DNA of 64,000 nt from Vagococcus lutrae (GCF_003987555.1 NZ_NGJW01000011.1:19914-83913); one strand, 5' to 3'. Counted from the first letter of the stretch, positions 44,377 to 56,342 are shown. Made by a program: numbers and translations. The notes: a model not told the origin generated them from the letters alone.

Positions 44377-46707
44377 ATGAGTGAATTTAAGCAAAGTGGT
44401 TTAACGTCACAAGAAGTCATAGACAGAAAACAACAAGGTTTGGGAAATGACTTTCAAGAAGATGTATCAAAATCAACAACGGATATTGTCAAAGACAATG
44501 TTCTTACCTTATTTAACTTTTTAAACTTAGCGATTGGAATCTGTTTAGCTTTAGTAGGCGCGTATAGTAATATGGTGTTTCTTGCTATCATTGCCGTTAA
44601 TATCGCGATAGGTATTTATCAGGAAATTCATGCGCGTAATATGGTGGCTAAACTGACCATTGTGTCAAAAGGGCAAACGACGGTCATTCGTGATAGCCAT
44701 GAACATCGGATGGACGCTAGTGAGCTGGTTATGGATGATATCGTAAAATTACAAGCGGGAGAACAAATCCCCACCGACTTGACTTTGGTATCAGGCAAAG
44801 TCGAAGTGAACGAAGCCCTGTTAACGGGTGAATCAGATTTAATCGAAAAAACATTGAATGATGAATTACTTTCAGGCAGTTTTGTTTCAAGTGGACAATG
44901 TTATGCACGTGTTATTCGTGTGGGACAAGATAACTACGCAACAAAAATTGCCACACAAGCGAAAGTCCATAAACCTATTCAATCAGAGTTAGTCAATGCC
45001 ATTAAGAAAGTATCAAAATTTACGAGTTTTATTATTATTCCTCTAGGGATTATTCTTTTCTTAGAAGGTATGTTTATTCGTCAAAGCGATATCAAAACGG
45101 CGGTAGTATCATCGGCAGCCGCTTTACTTGGTATGTTACCTAAAGGGCTGGTGTTGTTAATCAGTATTTCCTTAGCGACAGCGGTAACGAAATTAGCGAA
45201 AAAACGTATTCTTGTCCAAGATATGTATGCTGTTGAAACGCTAGCGCATGTAGATACTTTGTGTTTAGATAAAACGGGGACGATTACCGAAGGAAAAATG
45301 ACGGTGCAACAAGTCACCCCATTTTCAGAGACAAGCACGGCACAGTTAGAAACAATCATGGGGAATTATTTGGCTAATACAACAGATAACAATATTACGA
45401 TGCAAGCCATTCGTCATTACTATCCTGAAAAACAGACATTCACTCATCAAGATACGCTCGCATTTTCTTCCGAGCGAAAATGGGGAGCGGTGAGTTTTAA
45501 AGAGGAGGGCACCTACTTTTTAGGTGCACCAGAACGATTGCTGGGCACACGTGAAGCAAATGAGATGCCACTCATTCAAAAGGCACAAGAGAACGGGCAT
45601 CGTGTTTTAGTATTAGGTCACAGTGATGAAAGTTTGATATTAGAAAGTATCACTGCTCTACCGTCTATTAACTGTTTAGCGGTAATTGAAATTGATGACC
45701 CGATTCGAAAAGATGCGAATAAAACCCTTGCATATCTACATGCTGAAGGGGTAGATTTGAAAGTGATTTCGGGGGATAATCCTGTTACTGTGTCTAATAT
45801 CGCTCGTCGTGCAGAATTACCGCACTATGACCAATACATTGATTTATCTGCTACAACGACCGAAGCAGAAGTTCGTGAAGCAGCACATGAATACACAGTC
45901 TTTGGCCGTGTGACGCCTCAACAAAAACAGATTTTAGTCCAAGAATTTAAAGCGGCTGGAAGAGTCGTAGCAATGACAGGAGACGGTGTCAATGATGTTT
46001 TAGCTTTGCGTGAAGCTGATTGCAGTATCGCAATGGCAGAGGGAGACCCTGCAACGCGTCAAATTGCTAACTTAGTCTTACTAGATTCAGATTTTACAAG
46101 TCTACCAGAAGTTTTATTTGAAGGAAGACGTGTGGTTAATAATGTCACGAAAGTCGCGAGTATCTTCTTTATCAAAACAATCTATTCGTTTTTCTTGTCC
46201 ATTCTTTGTGCGATTACGGCAGTGGCATTCCCATTCGTGCCTATTCAAATTACGTTGCTTGACTTGGCGATTGAAGGGTATCCTTCGTTCTTCTTATCTT
46301 TTGAAGAAAATAAAAAACAAGTCAAAGGCAAGTTTTTACCGACAGTTATACGTCATGCCTTACCTAATGCTCTATTAGTCGTGATGAATGTTGTGCTTGT
46401 TTATATGTTAGGCAAGAACCAAGGTTGGTCAGAACTTGAAACGACGACATTGATGTACTACTTATTAATGGGTGTGAGTGTGATTGCGGTTATTAAAGCA
46501 TGTTTACCGTTTAATCCATTACGAGTGTTCTTGGCTATCACGACGACGGTAGGAGTTTACACGGCTGCTTACCTGTTCCGCTCTATTTTATATATCGGAA
46601 CACTGACGTCACATACATTCTGGCCATTTGTTGTATTGATGGTAGTAAGTTTAATATTACGTCTTATCTATGATAAGTACTTTTTAAAAGAAGCCTATTA
46701 TCACTAA
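44377..46707 (+). CDS. P-type cation-transporting ATPase (CtpE-like)
   Basis: 776 residues. Phosphorylation site CLDKTGTITEG, actuator motif LLTGESDLIEK, hinge MTGDGVNDVLALREADCSIAMAEGDPA. The membrane helix-4 region reads LPKGLVLL instead of the PEGL of calcium pumps and no CPC or SPC is present, so it is not a heavy-metal type. Closest in pattern to CtpE-type pumps linked to calcium. The start at 44377 follows AGGAGAAAAAGA. Monocistronic. Confidence 0.85.
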   Translation: MSEFKQSGLTSQEVIDRKQQGLGNDFQEDVSKSTTDIVKDNVLTLFNFLNLAIGICLALVGAYSNMVFLAIIAVNIAIGIYQEIHARNMVAKLTIVSKGQTTVIRDSHEHRMDASELVMDDIVKLQAGEQIPTDLTLVSGKVEVNEALLTGESDLIEKTLNDELLSGSFVSSGQCYARVIRVGQDNYATKIATQAKVHKPIQSELVNAIKKVSKFTSFIIIPLGIILFLEGMFIRQSDIKTAVVSSAAALLGMLPKGLVLLISISLATAVTKLAKKRILVQDMYAVETLAHVDTLCLDKTGTITEGKMTVQQVTPFSETSTAQLETIMGNYLANTTDNNITMQAIRHYYPEKQTFTHQDTLAFSSERKWGAVSFKEEGTYFLGAPERLLGTREANEMPLIQKAQENGHRVLVLGHSDESLILESITALPSINCLAVIEIDDPIRKDANKTLAYLHAEGVDLKVISGDNPVTVSNIARRAELPHYDQYIDLSATTTEAEVREAAHEYTVFGRVTPQQKQILVQEFKAAGRVVAMTGDGVNDVLALREADCSIAMAEGDPATRQIANLVLLDSDFTSLPEVLFEGRRVVNNVTKVASIFFIKTIYSFFLSILCAITAVAFPFVPIQITLLDLAIEGYPSFFLSFEENKKQVKGKFLPTVIRHALPNALLVVMNVVLVYMLGKNQGWSELETTTLMYYLLMGVSVIAVIKACLPFNPLRVFLAITTTVGVYTAAYLFRSILYIGTLTSHTFWPFVVLMVVSLILRLIYDKYFLKEAYYH

Positions 46708-46709
46708 AT

Positions 46710-46742
46710 AAACGCCTGAAGGATTCCTTCGGGCGTTTTGTT
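46710..46742 (+). terminator. Terminator of the CtpE-like gene
   Basis: A 13-bp stem with one G-T pair (46710-46722 with 46726-46738) and T-rich tail. Confidence 0.85.
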
Positions 46743-46788
46743 AGAAAAAATGTTCATATAATAATGCTATTGTAGAAAGAGGGCTGTT

Positions 46789-47622
46789 ATGAAAAAAATT
46801 ATATTTTTTGATGTAGACGGTACGCTATGCCAAATGGACGGTACTGTACCACAAAGTGCGAAAGAAGCGATTAAAGAAGCGCAAGCGCAAGGACATAAAA
46901 TGTATTTATGTACAGGGCGTTCACGACCGGAGATAACGCCGGAATTATTAGCGATGAATTTTGACGGCATTATTGGTGCCGGTGGTGGATATATAGAAAA
47001 AAATGAAGAGGTACTGGTTCATAAAAAATTACCAGCTGATGCCGTAAAAGATATTATTGCCTACTTTGATGAACATCAGATAGGTTATTATTTAGAGTCT
47101 AATGACGGTTTATTTGCCAGTGATAATTGTCAAGAAGTGATAGAACATCAAGTTTTAACCTATTACAAAGGAGACTGTGATGCATTAGCAGGAACGCAGT
47201 CGTTTTTAGCATTGCTAGCAGAGGCGGCCGGTAAAGAGATGAACATTCACAATGTTAATAAGATTTCTTTTATTAGTATCGACCATCCGTTTGACAAGGT
47301 AGCACAGCAATTTGGCGAGCGTTTCTTGTTGCATCATTCAACTGTTCCACAATTTGGTCCACAAAGTGGCGAGTTATCAATGAAGGGTGTTGATAAACAA
47401 ACCGCGATTGATTATGTCTTAAATGAGTATCAATTGACTTCAGACGACGCCATTGCGTTTGGCGATGGTAATAATGATATTGCGATGTTTCAAGCTGTTG
47501 GCTATGCGATTGCAATGGAAAATGCCACAGACGAATTAAAAAAATATGCTGATGCAATTACTGCTCGTGCCGAAGACGATGGGATTGCTAAAAGTTTTGC
47601 TCAATTGGGATTGATGAGTTAA
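46789..47622 (+). CDS. Cof-type HAD-family phosphatase
   Basis: 277 residues. HAD motif I FFDVDGTL (DxD), motif II CTGRSRPE, and C-terminal GDGNNDIAMFQAVGYAIAMENA. Cof-like (class IIB) phosphatases act on sugar phosphates or similar. The start follows AGAAAGAGGGCTGTT. Shares a bidirectional terminator with gnd. Confidence 0.92.
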   Translation: MKKIIFFDVDGTLCQMDGTVPQSAKEAIKEAQAQGHKMYLCTGRSRPEITPELLAMNFDGIIGAGGGYIEKNEEVLVHKKLPADAVKDIIAYFDEHQIGYYLESNDGLFASDNCQEVIEHQVLTYYKGDCDALAGTQSFLALLAEAAGKEMNIHNVNKISFISIDHPFDKVAQQFGERFLLHHSTVPQFGPQSGELSMKGVDKQTAIDYVLNEYQLTSDDAIAFGDGNNDIAMFQAVGYAIAMENATDELKKYADAITARAEDDGIAKSFAQLGLMS

Positions 47623-47624
47623 TA

Positions 47625-47664
47625 AAAAGGCTGTGACGAACATGTATGTTCGTCACAGCCTTTT
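47625..47664. terminator. Bidirectional terminator between Cof phosphatase and gnd
   Basis: A perfect stem of 18-19 bp (47625-47643 with 47646-47664) with A and T runs outside it. Confidence 0.92.
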
Positions 47665-47668
47665 GAGT

Positions 47669-48577
47669 TTAATCGTTTTTTTCGATAGCATGTCCACCGA
47701 AACCATTGCGTAAAGCCGCAACGACTTTACCTGTAAAGGTATCATCATACATAGAGCGATAACGCATCATTAATGAAAGAGCAATGACGGGTGTAGGAAT
47801 TTGGTAATCTAAGGCGGTTTCAACCGTCCATTTGCCTTCTCCAGAAGAATGCATTACGCCTTTAATTGCCTCTAATTTAGGATCTTCTACGAATGCTTCG
47901 TGAGCTAACTCCATTAACCATGAGCGGATAACAGAACCATGATTCCAAACGTTAGCCACTTCTGCTAAATCATAGTCGAACGGCCCACCTTCTAATACTT
48001 CAAAGCCTTCTGCGATAGCTTGCATCATGCCGTATTCAACACCATTGTGTACCATTTTTAAAAAATGACCGCTACCAGCGGGTCCTGTATACATGAAACC
48101 TTCATCGACTGCGAGAGCTTTAAAAAGAGGAGCGAGTTGTTCAAAAATTGCTTGTTCGCCGCCAATCATTAAACAAGCTCCTTGATTTGCGCCGCTTGTG
48201 CCACCGCTTGTACCGACATCTAAGAAATGAATGCCTTTTTCTGCAAAACGTGCCGCTCTTAATTGAGATTCTTTATAGTTAGAATTTCCGCCATCAATGA
48301 CGATGTCATGTTCTGATAGTTCGTTTAATAATGTTTGACACGTCGCTTCAGTAGGTTCACCTGCTGGGACCATCATCCAAACAATCTTTTGTTGTGGTAA
48401 TGTCGCTAATAATGAAGTTAAAGAATCAGCTGTTTCGATACCTTGTGCCTGAATTGTTTGTCGACAGGTTTCATTCAGGTCAGTGCCGACAACACGAAAC
48501 CCTTCTCGCTGCATATTTAACGCTAAATTTGCTCCCATTTTTCCTAAACCAATCATCCCTATTTCCACGTCATTCAC
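47669..48577 (-). CDS. gnd: 6-phosphogluconate dehydrogenase, short form (YqeC-like)
   Basis: 302 residues, the short type (the long form is about 470). NAD-binding GMIGLGKMGANLA, DGGNSNYKES, DVGTSGG, and KMVHNGVEYGMMQAI with the catalytic Lys/His/Asn set. It decarboxylates 6-phosphogluconate to ribulose-5-P, after zwf in the pentose phosphate path. Its promoter lies over a 19-bp inverted repeat next to a divergent RpiR-family gene, a likely regulator. Confidence 0.92.
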   Translation of the reverse strand: MNDVEIGMIGLGKMGANLALNMQREGFRVVGTDLNETCRQTIQAQGIETADSLTSLLATLPQQKIVWMMVPAGEPTEATCQTLLNELSEHDIVIDGGNSNYKESQLRAARFAEKGIHFLDVGTSGGTSGANQGACLMIGGEQAIFEQLAPLFKALAVDEGFMYTGPAGSGHFLKMVHNGVEYGMMQAIAEGFEVLEGGPFDYDLAEVANVWNHGSVIRSWLMELAHEAFVEDPKLEAIKGVMHSSGEGKWTVETALDYQIPTPVIALSLMMRYRSMYDDTFTGKVVAALRNGFGGHAIEKND

Positions 48578-48599
48578 TCACTTTCGATTTTATAGTTTT

Positions 48600-48628
48600 A
48601 TTATAGAACATAATTCTTTTTAAATCAA
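48600..48628 (-). promoter_or_regulatory. gnd promoter
   Basis: Minus strand: TTGATT (48628-48623), 17-base spacer, TATAAT (48605-48600). The -35 lies in the gap of the 19-bp inverted repeat and the -10 overlaps its left arm. Confidence 0.8.
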
Positions 48629-48651
48629 ACTAAAAAAGAATTATGTTCTAT
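48603..48651. promoter_or_regulatory. 19-bp inverted repeat in the gnd-rpiR intergenic region
   Basis: Arms 48603-48621 and 48633-48651 are exact reverse complements with an 11-base gap; each contains AGAACATAATTC or its complement. It overlaps the gnd promoter and ends about 20 bases before the rpiR -10. It has no T run in the right place to be a terminator and is better read as a double operator for the RpiR protein. Confidence 0.8.
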
Positions 48652-48668
48652 TTATAAATCGCATAACA

Positions 48669-48677
48669 TGGTATAAT
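48669..48677 (+). promoter_or_regulatory. rpiR-family gene promoter, extended -10
   Basis: TG (48669-48670), one base, TATAAT (48672-48677). No good -35; the right arm of the inverted repeat lies there. Confidence 0.65.
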
Positions 48678-48702
48678 GATGTTAAAAAGAGAAGGTGAAA
48701 AA

Positions 48703-49563
48703 ATGAATCGCGTATTAAAGTTAAAAATAGAAGCCGTTTACCGAGACTTAACTGCTAAAGATAAGAGAATTGCCGATTATATAGTGAAATATCCTGAACA
48801 AGTGATGACGTTGTCGATTAGAGAATTGGCGCAAGTGCTAGAAGTAGCAGAATCGACGATTTTTCGTTTTGTACAACGATTAGGGTATGACGGGTATAAA
48901 CAGTTTAAACTGGAGCTAGCTCAAACACAGGGGAAACCACAACTTACTACCAATTTGTATGAAGAAATCTCTGCTAACGACTCCCCAGTTATTATTGCGC
49001 AAAAGGTATTTGAAGCTAATACGCAAGCGTTGATTGATACACAGCATTTATTAGCAGATGACGCATTTGAAGAAGCGGTACGACTTTTAAGTGAGGCAAA
49101 ATCAATCTTCTTTTTTGGAGTGGGTGGATCTAACGCTATCGCAATGGATGCGTATCATAAATTTTTACGTTCGCCACTTTCTGTTTCATATGCGATTGAT
49201 AGTCATATTCAACGTATGGAAGCCTCACGTTTAGATGAGACCGATGTAGCGTTGATTATTTCTCATTCTGGACAGAGCCATGAAGTGTTAGAAATGGCCA
49301 AGCAAGTGAAACGCAATCAAGCACGGCTAATTGCTTTGACGAGTTTTGCTTTGTCGCCTTTAGCAGAGCTCGCTGATGTCGTGTTAATTTCACGAGCTAA
49401 CGAAGTGAAGTATCGACCTGAAGCATTAGCTTCACGCCTTTCACAGCTTAGTATTATCGATGCCTTGTTTGTGAATGTGATGTATGCCGACGAAGAGGCC
49501 TCACAGTCCTACTTAACTAAAATGCGAGAAGTAATTGAAACGACTAAAGAAATAACAGACTAA
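48703..49563 (+). CDS. RpiR/MurR-family transcriptional regulator
   Basis: 286 residues. N-terminal helix-turn-helix (LTAKDKRIADYIVKYPEQVMTLSIRELAQVLEVAESTIFRFVQRLGYDGYKQFK) and C-terminal SIS sugar-phosphate-binding domain (about 120-250, FFFGVGGSNAIAMDAYHKF, ALIISHSGQSHEVLEMA). The start at 48703 follows AGAGAAGGTGAAAAA. It senses a phosphosugar and likely controls gnd, which is divergent from it across the inverted repeat, and itself. Confidence 0.9.
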   Translation: MNRVLKLKIEAVYRDLTAKDKRIADYIVKYPEQVMTLSIRELAQVLEVAESTIFRFVQRLGYDGYKQFKLELAQTQGKPQLTTNLYEEISANDSPVIIAQKVFEANTQALIDTQHLLADDAFEEAVRLLSEAKSIFFFGVGGSNAIAMDAYHKFLRSPLSVSYAIDSHIQRMEASRLDETDVALIISHSGQSHEVLEMAKQVKRNQARLIALTSFALSPLAELADVVLISRANEVKYRPEALASRLSQLSIIDALFVNVMYADEEASQSYLTKMREVIETTKEITD

Positions 49564-49590
49564 AGTATTCGCCATTGCGAATGCTTTTTT
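49564..49590 (+). terminator. Terminator of the rpiR-family gene
   Basis: A 9-bp stem with one G-T pair (49564-49572 with 49577-49585) and a T run. Confidence 0.8.
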
Positions 49591-49633
49591 ATTTTGAAAA
49601 TTATCATTACTGAATATTATTCAATAAAAGGTC

Positions 49634-49662
49634 TTGATTTTTAATGTGACGTACTATATAGT
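49634..49662 (+). promoter_or_regulatory. ppdK promoter
   Basis: TTGATT (49634-49639), 17-base spacer, TATAGT (49657-49662). A 13-bp dyad TGAATATTATTCA (49611-49623) lies just upstream and could be an operator. Confidence 0.7.
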
Positions 49663-49709
49663 TTGTGTTAGGTAAATAATACGTCTTATTAAAAACAGGA
49701 GGATGCAGT

Positions 49710-52316
49710 ATGAAATATGTTTACCCCTTTTCTGAAGGTAGTAAAGAAATGAAAGCCTTGCTTGGTGGTAAAGGTGCTAACTTATCTGAAATGACACGTG
49801 AAGGCTTGCCAATACCTGAAGGATTTGTGATTACTACCGAAGCATGTATGAATTATTTAAATAAAAAGATGGATTTAAAAAATGATTTGATGAATGATGT
49901 TTTAGAACAAATTTCGCAATTAGAACAGCTAACAGGGAAAGAATTAAACGGTCAGCGCAATCCGTTGCTGTTATCCGTTAGAAGTGGCGCACAGTATTCA
50001 ATGCCAGGTATGATGGACACAATTTTAAACTTAGGTTTAAATGATGTCACTGTGGAAGCATTGGCTACTGAAACACAGGATGAACGGTTTGCTTATGATT
50101 GCTACCGTCGTTTTATACAAATGTATGGCAATGTTGTCATGGGCATAGATATTAATCGCTTTGAACAATATTTTGAACATATGAAAGAAACATGTGAGAT
50201 TACGGAAGATCATCAACTAACAGCGACAGATTTGAAACAAATTGTCAAAGTCTATCAAGAGATTTATCAAGAAGTGACTCAGACGATATTTCCACAAGAT
50301 CCATTAGAGCAATTGACTCTAGCAATAGAAGCTGTTTTCAATTCTTGGCATAACCATCGTGCCTATATATACCGCAACCGTCACGGCATACCTCACGATT
50401 TAGGTACCGGTGTGACAGTACAACTAATGGTTTTTGGTAATAAAGGCGAAACGAGTGGAACGGGTGTCCTATTTACACGTCATCCGAGTGAAGGAACTGA
50501 TGAAATATTTGGTGAGTACTTAGTTAATGCGCAAGGAGAAGACGTCGTAGCCGGTATTCGTACGCCACAGCCTATTGAACAAATGGCAGCTCAGTGGCCA
50601 GATGTCTATCAAGAACTCGCTCAGCATGTCAAACATTTAGAGCGTCATTATCGAGATATGCAAGATGTGGAATTTACCGTAGAAGAAGGCAAATTATATA
50701 TTTTACAAACACGTAATGGTAAACGAACGGCACGCGCGGCTTTCCAGATTGCACATGATTTGGTAGAAGAAAATCTCTTGACACCGCGTGAGGCGCTTGC
50801 TCGTTTAACGCCTAATATGGCAGATGAATTGTTGCATCCTGTTTTTGTTGAAAATAGCGAAACACAAAGTAAGTGGCTAGCGAAAGGCTTGCCAGCCAGT
50901 CCCGGAGCAGCTACAGGTAGAATCGTTTTTAATACAGTAGCAGCTAAAGAGTGGACGGAGCGTGGCGAGTCGGTGATATTAGTTCGTCAAGAAACGTCAC
51001 CTGAAGATGTAGAAGGGATGTTATTAAGTCAAGGGATTTTAACAAGTCGTGGTGGAATGACTTCGCATGCCGCTGTGGTTGCTCGTGGTTTAGGGACTTG
51101 TTGTATCGTAGGATGTCAGGAAGTAATCGTAAATGAAACGACTAAAACAATGACCACCGCTTCAGCTGTCTTTAGAGAAGGTGATGAGATTTCGATTGAT
51201 GGAAATACGGGTAATGTCTATCAAGGCGCTGTTGAAACAGAAAGTGCTGAGGAAATGCCAGTCTTTGAAACGATACTCGGTTGGGCAGATGAGATTGCGA
51301 CAATGAAAGTAAAAGCAAATGCTGAAACACCTAAAGAAATGGCATTGGCTTTAAAATTTGGGGCGCAAGGTTTTGGTTTAGTCCGAACGGAGCATATGTT
51401 CTTCAGTGAAGATAATTTAAAATGGATGCGTCATATGATTTTGGCTGAAAATGTGGCAGAACGCACAGAAGCATTAAAAGTATTAGGAAAAAACCAAGTT
51501 CATGATTTTAAACAGTTATTAGATTCTGCACAAGGAGCGCCATTTGTTATTCGGTTACTAGATCCTCCACTGCATGAATTTTTGCCTCATACGGAACAAG
51601 AAATTCAGCAAGTTGCGCAACAACTTGGAAAAGCGCCAGACAATTTAGCGCAAAAATTAAATGACTTAAAAGAAGTCAATCCTATGTTAGGCCATCGAGG
51701 CTGTCGTCTAGCTATTACATATCCTGAAATTTATGAGATGCAGTTGGAGGCGATTTTAACTAGCTTATCAGAAACGACACAAGCATTACGACCAGCCGTT
51801 TTAGAAGTGATGATACCATTAGTTGGGTCACACGCGGAGTTGGCACTTATTCGTCAACGATTAGAAGCTTATCAAGCTAATTGGGAAGCGCAACATCAAG
51901 AGCGTCATACGATACGCTATGGTACGATGATTGAAATCCCTCGAGCTTGTGTTACCGCGGATAAATTAGCAGAAAGTAGCGACTTCTTTAGTTTTGGAAC
52001 TAACGACTTAACACAAATGACTTATGGATTTTCACGAGATGATGTGTATAAATTTATTGGAGAGTACGTCGAACAAGGCTTGCTACCGCATGACCCATTT
52101 CAACATGTGGATACAGAAGGAGTCGGTGAACTCATGCGTATGGCAGTTGAGAAAGGACGTCAAACGAATCCAGACTTACTAATCGGCATTTGTGGAGAAG
52201 TAGGAGGAGACCCACAGTCTATTGAGTTTTACCAAACACTCGGATTAAACTATGTTTCTTGTTCTCCATATCGTGTGCCTTCTGCTCGATTGGCCGTCGC
52301 TCAGGCAGCTATGTAA
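49710..52316 (+). CDS. ppdK: Pyruvate, phosphate dikinase
   Basis: 868 residues, full length. N-terminal ATP-grasp domain (GGKGANLSEMTREGLPIPEGFVI), central phospho-His domain with LTSRGGMTSHAAVVARGLGTCCIVG (His near 455), C-terminal PEP/pyruvate barrel with the GICGEVGGDP motif near the end. It interconverts pyruvate + ATP + Pi and PEP + AMP + PPi. The start follows AACAGGAGGATGCAGT. No PpsR-type regulatory kinase gene is adjacent. Confidence 0.96.
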   Translation: MKYVYPFSEGSKEMKALLGGKGANLSEMTREGLPIPEGFVITTEACMNYLNKKMDLKNDLMNDVLEQISQLEQLTGKELNGQRNPLLLSVRSGAQYSMPGMMDTILNLGLNDVTVEALATETQDERFAYDCYRRFIQMYGNVVMGIDINRFEQYFEHMKETCEITEDHQLTATDLKQIVKVYQEIYQEVTQTIFPQDPLEQLTLAIEAVFNSWHNHRAYIYRNRHGIPHDLGTGVTVQLMVFGNKGETSGTGVLFTRHPSEGTDEIFGEYLVNAQGEDVVAGIRTPQPIEQMAAQWPDVYQELAQHVKHLERHYRDMQDVEFTVEEGKLYILQTRNGKRTARAAFQIAHDLVEENLLTPREALARLTPNMADELLHPVFVENSETQSKWLAKGLPASPGAATGRIVFNTVAAKEWTERGESVILVRQETSPEDVEGMLLSQGILTSRGGMTSHAAVVARGLGTCCIVGCQEVIVNETTKTMTTASAVFREGDEISIDGNTGNVYQGAVETESAEEMPVFETILGWADEIATMKVKANAETPKEMALALKFGAQGFGLVRTEHMFFSEDNLKWMRHMILAENVAERTEALKVLGKNQVHDFKQLLDSAQGAPFVIRLLDPPLHEFLPHTEQEIQQVAQQLGKAPDNLAQKLNDLKEVNPMLGHRGCRLAITYPEIYEMQLEAILTSLSETTQALRPAVLEVMIPLVGSHAELALIRQRLEAYQANWEAQHQERHTIRYGTMIEIPRACVTADKLAESSDFFSFGTNDLTQMTYGFSRDDVYKFIGEYVEQGLLPHDPFQHVDTEGVGELMRMAVEKGRQTNPDLLIGICGEVGGDPQSIEFYQTLGLNYVSCSPYRVPSARLAVAQAAM

Positions 52317-52320
52317 AGCA

Positions 52321-52359
52321 AAAAGAAGCGTGTGTCTAAAGCACACGCTTCTTTTTTTA
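52321..52359. terminator. Terminator of ppdK, usable on both strands
   Basis: A perfect 15-bp stem (52321-52335 with 52343-52357) with a 7-base loop; it reaches the stop of the convergent gene. Confidence 0.9.
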
Positions 52360-54117
52360 TTTAAGGAGATAGAGGATTCTTTGAACAATACTTTTTGTTT
52401 CTTCTTCACTTTCTCTAAAAGTGACAGCTCGATCAGGATGATTGGTAATAATTCCGTCCACGTCCCATCGTAAATATTTTTGAATCAAGTCATCTTTGTT
52501 AACTGTCCAAACAAAGAGAGGTTGTTTCTTAGCTTCTGCTTGTTGAATTAATTTTTTAGTGACTGAAAATTCTTCAAGCACGATAAAATCATGCGGCGTA
52601 TCAGGTAAGTTCCCTATATTTAGTGGCAGTACATAGCCTGTTTGAATATCGTCATTGATTTTTTTTAATTGATTCAGCATAGGAAGGTCGAGCGATTGGA
52701 CGAGAAAGCTTTCTGTCACTTCGTAACGTGTTAATAACTCGTTTAAATGAGTGAGATACTGTTCTGATTCAAAGCCATGTGGTTTTATTTCAATTAGAAG
52801 CTTAATGTCTTCTTTAAGTGCAACTTGAATAAATTCTTCTAATGTTGGGATGCGACTCGTCATGTTGTTTTGAGAAAGCTGTAATGCTCTTATTTCATCT
52901 AAAGTCATATCGTAAACCATCCGATTGTGACCAGTCAGTCGTTTTAAATTGGTATCGTGCATGACGACGATTTCTCCGTCTTTGGTTTCTTGAATATCCA
53001 GTTCAGCGTAATCAGCTCCGCTTTTTGCTGCGCCAACAAGGGCTTCTATTGAGTTTTCTACTCCTTTTTCCATGAAACCGCGATGTGCCACGATAGCTGT
53101 TTTAGGTTGATAAACAATATGTTTCAATGTCAGTGTATTGTTAACACTAAATGTGATAAACAATAGCAGCGTGAGTAATAATTTCCACTGATTTTTTTTA
53201 AAGAACCTGTTAAATCTAGGCTGAATCATTGTAGGTGACTTAGTAATAGGGTGATACGTTTTAACAATCATAATGCTAATGAAGACTTGAAACAGACCGA
53301 CAGCGAAAAAGAGAAGCAGTTGAATTAAAGTTAAACTAAATCCTGCTAGAAACGGAGCTAATGAGGGCTGTAAAATCTCGGTCATTAAGACGGGTGATAA
53401 TAATACACCAACAATGACAATTACTAAAAGAGTATAGATAAAAGTAGTAAATGAAAAAAGTAAAAACTGTTTTAAAAAGCGATGTTGTGTTTTGTGCCAA
53501 CTTTTTTGAAAAGCTTGTTTAAGGGTTAGAGTCTCTCGTGTAATAAATAGATATAAAACATAGATTAAACGGAAACCAAGATAGGTTAAGAGTAATATGA
53601 GAGTCAGATATAGTATGCTACCTTTGGTCGTCATTAATAATTCATCCACAATAAAATCTGGTAATTTAAGATTTTTGAGAAGGTCTGGTTGGATACCTAC
53701 CGAGACTAGCGGGGTGATGATGAAAAAATACAAAATAAATAGTAACGTATACGGACTTAAGAGATAAGGTAGTTTCTTTTGAATACGTCGGATAATCGAG
53801 AGATGAGTAGGGACTTCTTGACGCTCTTGATAATCAATCAGTAGAAAATAATAGCTAGCTTCAAAAAAGATGGCGATAAAAAGAAAGATAATCAATAAAA
53901 ATAGCAAAAAGATAGTAGCTGGTTGTGTTAAAACGACTAGCAAAGTCTGGTCTGTAAGACTGTTTAAGTTAGCTTTTGACAATAACTGATATAAAATAAA
54001 ACTTATCGTCGGTAGTGTTATAAAAAACTTCAAAAACTGAAAGAAAAATAAGGGAGTCATGTACTCTTTTAAGTGTGTTTTGAAATGGTGGAATGTTTCA
54101 GTGATACGGTTAAACAT
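52357..54117 (-). CDS. Membrane-anchored glycerophosphodiester phosphodiesterase
   Basis: 586 residues. The N-terminal half (about 1-320) has many hydrophobic segments, the GDPD membrane domain. The C-terminal half (about 330-586) is a GDPD domain: AHRGFMEKGVENSIEALV, ADYAELDIQETKDGEIVVMHD, LLIEIKPHG, and a final FVWTVNKDDLIQKYLRWDVDGIITNHPD. It hydrolyses glycerophosphodiesters, perhaps from lipids or teichoic acid. The start at 54117 follows AAAGGAGTTGAACCT. Confidence 0.92.
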   Translation of the reverse strand: MFNRITETFHHFKTHLKEYMTPLFFFQFLKFFITLPTISFILYQLLSKANLNSLTDQTLLVVLTQPATIFLLFLLIIFLFIAIFFEASYYFLLIDYQERQEVPTHLSIIRRIQKKLPYLLSPYTLLFILYFFIITPLVSVGIQPDLLKNLKLPDFIVDELLMTTKGSILYLTLILLLTYLGFRLIYVLYLFITRETLTLKQAFQKSWHKTQHRFLKQFLLFSFTTFIYTLLVIVIVGVLLSPVLMTEILQPSLAPFLAGFSLTLIQLLLFFAVGLFQVFISIMIVKTYHPITKSPTMIQPRFNRFFKKNQWKLLLTLLLFITFSVNNTLTLKHIVYQPKTAIVAHRGFMEKGVENSIEALVGAAKSGADYAELDIQETKDGEIVVMHDTNLKRLTGHNRMVYDMTLDEIRALQLSQNNMTSRIPTLEEFIQVALKEDIKLLIEIKPHGFESEQYLTHLNELLTRYEVTESFLVQSLDLPMLNQLKKINDDIQTGYVLPLNIGNLPDTPHDFIVLEEFSVTKKLIQQAEAKKQPLFVWTVNKDDLIQKYLRWDVDGIITNHPDRAVTFRESEEETKSIVQRILYLLK

Positions 54118-54269
54118 AGGTTCAACTCCTTTAATCATGTTGATATTAGTGTAACTGAATAGGGAAATAATGCAAAGATTAACTCATCCAGATAGTTTGC
54201 TTTAATGAGAGAATGTCTTTTTTTATGATAAACTCATTTAGAATAGGATTTTTTTAGTGAGTTCTCTAG

Positions 54270-56342
<2,073 letters not shown>

